Part shown: positions 7,632-7,702 of the stretch, one piece after another
Layout: the number at the start of each line of letters is the position of its first letter
Position numbering within the stretch: position 1 is the stretch's first letter
NCBI GenBank assembly: GCA_007127625.1
Contig: SKYZ01000295.1
Coordinates: forward strand, 1-7,702
Direction of reading: 5' to 3'
Source of the DNA: Aquisalimonas sp.
Lineage (GTDB): Bacteria > Pseudomonadota > Gammaproteobacteria > Nitrococcales > Aquisalimonadaceae
Length of the DNA: 7,702 nucleotides
Notes under the pieces: generated by a model
The model's database searches: none
The model's input: the letters and a program-made list of their open reading frames with translations, nothing else
Told to the model about the DNA's origin: nothing
Translations under genes and position numbers: made by a program

Positions 7632-7702
7632 TCAGCTCCGGGAGTGCCGGAACGGCCAGACCAGGAAGTATTTCCTGATGTTGTCGTAGATCTTCGCGAG
7701 CC
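7632..7702 (-). CDS. C-terminal end of an ABC importer permease, LivM-like (partial)
   Basis: Only the last 22 codons and the TGA stop (7632-7634) are in the window; the rest lies beyond the right edge. The visible residues, in two parts, are LAKIYDNIRKYF followed by LVWPFRHSRS. A short amphipathic, basic tail with a WPF motif after the last membrane helix is what I expect for LivM-type permeases of this importer subgroup. The stop is 38 bases upstream of the binding-protein start on the same strand, which fits one operon in the order permease, binding protein, ATPase. The call rests on this short tail plus context, so it is tentative; it is too short to see any membrane segment. Confidence 0.6.
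   Translation of the reverse strand, partial: LAKIYDNIRKYFLVWPFRHSRS

Noticed and set aside
6223..7689. Long plus-strand open frame of 488 codons opposite the binding-protein gene
   Set aside because: Composition and lack of any motif mark it as an antisense shadow of the binding-protein and LivF-like genes; the minus-strand frame has a signal peptide and a strong ribosome site.
1..7702. Search for insertion sequences, CRISPR repeats, tRNA genes, toxin-antitoxin pairs or defence genes
   Set aside because: Every stretch is accounted for by ordinary catabolic, regulatory or transport genes with short gaps; no direct-repeat arrays, transposase motifs or cloverleaf-like sequences were seen by eye.

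Overview
This window looks like a piece of a GC-rich proteobacterial chromosome, most likely a gammaproteobacterium. The reasons are the gene content and order (a MerR-type regulator followed by liuA, liuB, liuC and liuD), strong Shine-Dalgarno sites and tightly packed operons. The exported binding protein is clearly acidic and has no cysteine. This fits a halophile or haloalkaliphile (for example a Halomonas or Ectothiorhodospiraceae relative), but that placement is an inference and not certain.

Region 1 (1-4915, all on the minus strand) is the leucine/isovalerate degradation operon, read right to left: liuR (4499-4915), liuA isovaleryl-CoA dehydrogenase (3249-4415), liuB methylcrotonyl-CoA carboxylase carboxyltransferase subunit (1624-3231), liuC methylglutaconyl-CoA hydratase (815-1606) and liuD biotin-carboxylase subunit (807 to beyond the left edge, so its C-terminal half is missing). 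The structural genes are 7-17 bases apart. Together they take isovaleryl-CoA to 3-methylcrotonyl-CoA, 3-methylglutaconyl-CoA and HMG-CoA. An HMG-CoA lyase gene (liuE) would be expected beyond the left edge.

Region 2 (4916-5443) is a 96-base divergent control region, AT-rich in its liuR-proximal half, carrying a palindromic operator-like site, then a plus-strand hotdog-fold (PaaI-type) acyl-CoA thioesterase gene. The operator is the obvious candidate for LiuR binding and could control both directions.

Region 3 (5454-7702, minus strand) is the downstream end of a branched-chain-amino-acid-type (HAAT family) ABC importer operon: the last 22 codons of a LivM-like permease, a periplasmic binding protein with a signal peptide, and a LivF-like ATPase. 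A strong GC hairpin lies between the binding-protein and ATPase genes. The thioesterase and ATPase genes converge with only 10 bases between their stop codons. The importer may feed substrate to the liu pathway, but its substrate cannot be read from the sequence.

No mobile element, CRISPR array, tRNA/rRNA or unknown defence-like system was seen. No stretch over 300 bases lacks a gene. The interesting points are regulatory and enzymological details, not a new system.
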